The notes under the pieces were generated by a model. The model worked only from the letters and a program-made list of their open reading frames with translations, was not told where the DNA came from and did not search any database. Shown here one piece after another: positions 4,638 to 6,725 of a DNA stretch of 6,725 bases. Numbering within the stretch: position 1 is the first letter of the stretch; each line of letters starts with the position of its first letter. The translations under genes were made by a program, and so were the position numbers. Source of the stretch: an uncultured Butyricicoccus sp. (GTDB taxonomy: Bacteria > Bacillota > Clostridia > Oscillospirales > Butyricicoccaceae); assembly GCA_947575935.1 (NCBI GenBank), contig CANPPM010000153.1:1-6725 (forward strand), written 5' to 3'.

Positions 4638-4760
4638 CTTTTCAGCGCCTCCTGCCGTGCCGCCCGTATTTCTGCATGCAATTGATCTGACCGGCAGTTG
4701 GTCCCCGCTTCTGTTTCTCATTGCCTATCACTCCTATTTTTGTAATAACAAAATTTTTTA

Positions 4761-4789
4761 TTGACAAAAAACATCGCCCGCATTATACT
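4761..4789 (+). promoter_or_regulatory. Strong sigma-A promoter of the three-pass membrane protein gene
   Basis: TTGACA (4761-4766) is a perfect -35 box, and TATACT (4784-4789) is a one-mismatch -10, with a 17-base spacer. An A/T-rich stretch including T6 (4754-4759) lies just upstream and may act as an UP element. The transcript would begin near 4796, giving a leader of about 50 nt. That leader can form a small stem GGTGC/GCGCC (4813-4827) before the SD. Confidence 0.85.
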
Positions 4790-4847
4790 AAAAAAAACCG
4801 CAAATTTTAAATGGTGCCGATAGCGCCGGTAAAAAGGAGGAGTCTTT

Positions 4848-5135
4848 ATGTATGCACTGTTGAGTATCTGGTGTGGCCTGGCAAGTCTGCTAATCCCTGG
4901 ATATGCGTTGCTGAGCCGCCACAACAGGCCGTATGCATCCACCGTCAGCCTTTGCCTGTGTGCAGCCGCGATTTACTTCCAAATGTTAGAATATGAACTC
5001 TTCATCCAGAACCACGACTGGGCCGGACTGCTCGATATCAGCCATATGGAATCCATCGTTTCCGGCGCGCTTCTCATCTCCGCAGTCCTCTTGAATGCGC
5101 TGGCCTGGCTGCTGCTGGAACGCAGGAAAAAATGA
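4848..5135 (+). CDS. Small three-pass membrane protein, unknown function
   Basis: AAAGGAGG at 4833-4840 is a near-perfect SD seven bases before the ATG, and the gene has a near-consensus promoter, so strong expression is expected. The 95-residue product has three hydrophobic segments at about 2-22, 30-48 and 67-90. Between the last two is a polar loop, EYELFIQNHDWAGLLDISHME (49-69), and the C-terminus is basic (ERRKK). By the positive-inside rule the C-terminus is probably cytosolic. The pattern of a DW-x-x-L-x-D loop followed by an LLN-containing helix recalls a conserved group of small membrane proteins in gut Clostridia that often sit near PadR and HAAS-type genes. That link is from memory and unverified. 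It is divergent from padR, which makes it a candidate PadR target. Confidence 0.8.
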   Translation: MYALLSIWCGLASLLIPGYALLSRHNRPYASTVSLCLCAAAIYFQMLEYELFIQNHDWAGLLDISHMESIVSGALLISAVLLNALAWLLLERRKK

Positions 5136-5263
5136 ACTCGGGCGCACAACCATCCTAACGGCAAGCGCTTTTACCGCCAGGGCGCTCCAGAATCTCCTGT
5201 CTTTTGCTCCCTTCTCCAGCCTGAACAGCTCCCGCTTAAAAAACACGGCTTTTCGCCAAATCC

Positions 5264-5297
5264 GCTGCGCGTCAGAAACGATGCGCAGCATTTTTTT
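5264..5297 (+). terminator. Intrinsic terminator downstream of the membrane protein gene
   Basis: GCTGCGC (5264-5270) pairs with GCGCAGC (5283-5289) around a 12-nt loop, and seven T residues follow one A (5291-5297). The structure is a typical rho-independent terminator in the + direction. It lies about 130 nt after the stop of the membrane protein gene, leaving an unusually long 3' untranslated region. Confidence 0.82.
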
Positions 5298-5302
5298 GCG
5301 TA

Positions 5303-5336
5303 CCCTCCGTACAAGGCGCCTGTCCCCCGCGGAGGG
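5303..5336. repeat. Imperfect hairpin of unknown role
   Basis: CCCTCCG (5303-5309) pairs with CGGAGGG (5330-5336). The 20-nt loop contains the near-palindrome ACAAGGCGCCTGT. No T run follows on either strand, so it is unlikely to be a terminator. It sits just beyond the + terminator and well before the malic enzyme promoter. Confidence 0.35.
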
Positions 5337-5419
5337 ATGCCGCCCCCTCCCCGGCGCACACTGCCTGACGCAGCTTTTAAAACGCCGCCTTACAAAGCCT
5401 GGCGCAGGGTAAAAAACAC

Positions 5420-5448
5420 TTCACCCTTTGCCGTTCCTATGATATAAT
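5420..5448 (+). promoter_or_regulatory. Extended -10 promoter of the malic enzyme gene
   Basis: TATAAT (5443-5448) is a perfect -10 preceded by TGA (TGnTATAAT). TTCACC (5420-5425) at 17-base spacing is a moderate -35. The transcript would start near 5455, about 33 nt before the ATG at 5488, with the SD GAGGAGG at 5471-5477 in between. Confidence 0.82.
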
Positions 5449-5487
5449 GAACAAAACAGTTTCCCAATCAGAGGAGGAAGTCAATCA

Positions 5488-6660
5488 ATGGATTTCAAAG
5501 ATCGCGCCCTGCGCGCGCACGAAGAATGGGCCGGCAAAATTGAAGTGATCGCCCGCTGTGCAGTCAATTCCCGCGACGACCTTTCCGTCGCCTACACCCC
5601 CGGTGTAGCCGAACCCTGTCTGAAAATCAAAGAAGATGTGTCCCTGAGCTACAAATATACCCGCCGTCATAATCTGGTTGCAGTCATTACAGATGGTACC
5701 GCCGTACTTGGCCTTGGCGATATTGGCCCTGAAGCCGGTATGCCGGTCATGGAGGGAAAATGCGCGCTGTTCAAAGCATTTGCCGATGTAGATGCTTTCC
5801 CGATCTGCGTCAAAAGCAAGGATGTCGACGAAATCGTGCGTACCATCGAGCTGATCTCGGGTTCTTTCGGCGGCATCAACCTGGAAGATATCTCTGCCCC
5901 CCGCTGCTTTGAAATCGAACGGCGGTTGAAAGCGGTCTGTGATATTCCGGTTTTCCACGACGACCAGCACGGCACGGCAGTCTGCTGCGGCGCCGCGCTG
6001 CTGAATGCCTGCCGTCTGACCGGTCGAAAAGTAGAAGAGATCAAAATGGTCGTTAACGGCTGCGGTGCAGCGGCAATCGCGGTTACCCGCTTCCTGATGT
6101 TCCTAGGCGTGAAAAACATCACCATGGTAGAACGTTTCGGCATCGTTTGTGAAGGTGACGACCGGCTGAATCCAGCGCAGGCCGAAATGGCGGCCCTGAC
6201 CAACCGCGCCCACCAGACCGGCGTCTTAGCCGATGCGCTCAGGGGCGCAGACGTCTTCTTCGGCATGTCCGCCCCACAGGTAATGACCGCTGAAATGGTG
6301 TCTACCATGGCAAAAGATCCGATGGTATTCGCCATGGCAAATCCGGTTCCGGAAATCTGGCCCGAGGACGCGAAAAAGGGCGGCGCCGCCGTCGTCGGCA
6401 CCGGGCGCTCGGATTATCCCAATCAGATCAATAACGTGCTCGCCTTCCCCGGCATCTTCCGAGGGGCGCTTGACGTGCGCGCCTCCGATATCAACGAAGA
6501 AATGAAGCTTGCCGCTGCACGCGCCATTGCAGCCTGCGTCCCAGACAGCGCACTAAGCGCCGAGTACATTATGCCAATGGCCTTTGACCCGCAGGTCATC
6601 CGCGCCGTTGCGGATGCAGTCGCTGCAGCCGCACGCAAATCCGGGGTTGCACGCATTTAA
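5488..6660 (+). CDS. NAD(P)-dependent malic enzyme, single-domain bacterial type
   Basis: It oxidatively decarboxylates malate to pyruvate and CO2 with reduction of NAD(P), linking C4 acids to pyruvate in the cytosol. The 390 residues match the short bacterial type without a fused phosphotransacetylase-like domain. AYTPGVAEPC (35-44) places the catalytic Tyr36, and EGKCALFKAFADVDAFPI gives the catalytic Lys91. Metal and malate ligands are Glu132 and Asp133 in NLEDI and Asp158 in FHDDQHGTAV. The Rossmann fold begins at MVVNGCGAAAIAV (187-199), ending its second strand at MVER with an acidic Glu215, which might favour NAD, a weak inference. NPVPEIWPEDA and DYPNQINNVLAFPGIFRGAL close the active site. 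SD and promoter are clear and the gene appears monocistronic in this window. Cofactor choice and main direction cannot be read from the sequence. Confidence 0.96.
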   Translation: MDFKDRALRAHEEWAGKIEVIARCAVNSRDDLSVAYTPGVAEPCLKIKEDVSLSYKYTRRHNLVAVITDGTAVLGLGDIGPEAGMPVMEGKCALFKAFADVDAFPICVKSKDVDEIVRTIELISGSFGGINLEDISAPRCFEIERRLKAVCDIPVFHDDQHGTAVCCGAALLNACRLTGRKVEEIKMVVNGCGAAAIAVTRFLMFLGVKNITMVERFGIVCEGDDRLNPAQAEMAALTNRAHQTGVLADALRGADVFFGMSAPQVMTAEMVSTMAKDPMVFAMANPVPEIWPEDAKKGGAAVVGTGRSDYPNQINNVLAFPGIFRGALDVRASDINEEMKLAAARAIAACVPDSALSAEYIMPMAFDPQVIRAVADAVAAAARKSGVARI

Positions 6661-6678
6661 AACGCCGCGTGCATTGTT

Positions 6679-6716
6679 CAATTTGCTCAAAAGTTTCGTG
6701 CGTTTTGAGCAAATTG
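6679..6716. repeat. Perfect 14-bp inverted repeat after the malic enzyme gene
   Basis: CAATTTGCTCAAAA (6679-6692) pairs perfectly with TTTTGAGCAAATTG (6703-6716) across a 10-nt spacer. It begins 18 nt after the malic enzyme stop, so it could be its terminator. However, the bases that follow (TGTTGACTT) are not a T run, and the stem is A/T-rich at both ends. TTGACT at 6719-6724 would make a -35 box for a gene beyond the window, so an operator is an equal possibility. Confidence 0.6.
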
Positions 6717-6725
6717 TGTTGACTT

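Larger units (their letters stand above)
4509..4847. other. Divergent intergenic region between padR and the membrane protein gene
   Basis: This 339-nt stretch holds the padR promoter on the minus strand, two overlapping palindromes just upstream of it, an orphan 10-bp GC-rich hairpin, and the + strand promoter and leader of the three-pass membrane protein gene. No open frame here has a ribosome binding site and family-like sequence. The part at about 4640-4740 shows nothing recognisable. Confidence 0.7.
5136..5487. other. Gene-poor region upstream of the malic enzyme gene
   Basis: This 352-nt stretch carries a short palindrome AAGCGCTT (5163-5170), a strong + terminator at 5264-5297, a second hairpin at 5303-5336, and the malic enzyme promoter and SD at 5420-5477. 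A minus-strand frame from 5291 is open for about 50 codons with protein-like composition, but it then runs antisense through the membrane protein gene, so it is not called. Confidence 0.65.

Noticed and set aside
4399..4764. 121-codon + frame across the divergent region
   Set aside because: It begins antisense to padR and passes through both the padR promoter and the GC hairpin; no ribosome binding site fits.
4986..5291. Minus-strand CDS of 101 codons
   Set aside because: Half of it is antisense to the membrane protein gene, and its start sits in the T run of a strong terminator. The first 50 codons are kept as a finding only.
5667..6401. 244-codon open frame on the minus strand
   Set aside because: It is fully antisense to the malic enzyme gene; its Ala/Ser/Thr-rich product is a codon-bias shadow.

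Overview
The window looks like a chromosomal segment of a moderately GC-rich Firmicute, most likely a clostridial (Oscillospiraceae/Ruminococcaceae-like) bacterium. This is inferred from strong AGGAGG-type ribosome binding sites, sigma-A-type promoters, a tRNA gene with encoded CCA, an EF-P gene paired with a CD1247-type zinc-ribbon gene, and a PadR gene followed by a DUF6120-like gene. No transposase, integrase, phage gene or CRISPR array is visible.

Layout. On the + strand, 1-75 is the tail of an unidentified gene, followed by ispE (121-978, isoprenoid precursor synthesis) and a 58-residue membrane-anchored small ORF (1046-1222). The ribosome binding site of the small ORF lies in the 3' arm of a perfect 12-bp hairpin. 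A bidirectional hairpin terminator (1227-1276) separates it from a convergent minus-strand block.

Read in transcription order, the first minus-strand block is: PadR-family regulator (4508-4110), DUF6120/HAAS-like membrane protein (4113-3769, ATGA overlap), a terminator, and a small lipoprotein (3688-3260). Then come a strong promoter with an A-tract upstream element, efp (3155-2592), a zinc-ribbon protein (2554-2123), tRNA-Val(GAC) (2089-2014), its terminator, and a CatA-like acetyltransferase (1947-1303, TTG start).

Divergent from padR, a three-pass small membrane protein (4848-5135, +) has a near-consensus promoter and ends at a good terminator (5264-5297). The last gene is a single-domain malic enzyme (5488-6660, +) with its own extended -10 promoter, followed by a perfect 14-bp inverted repeat.

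Gene-free stretches over 300 nt: 4509-4847 holds both divergent promoters, two overlapping palindromes and an orphan GC-rich hairpin. 5136-5487 holds the terminator of the membrane gene, a second hairpin, the malic enzyme promoter and its ribosome binding site.

Most content is ordinary housekeeping. The items most worth a second look are the hairpin-occluded small ORF after ispE, the divergent PadR / DUF6120 / three-pass membrane protein group with palindromes between its promoters, the tRNA in the tail of the efp unit, and a CatA-like enzyme that appears to lack the oxyanion serine. No convincing wholly new system is visible.
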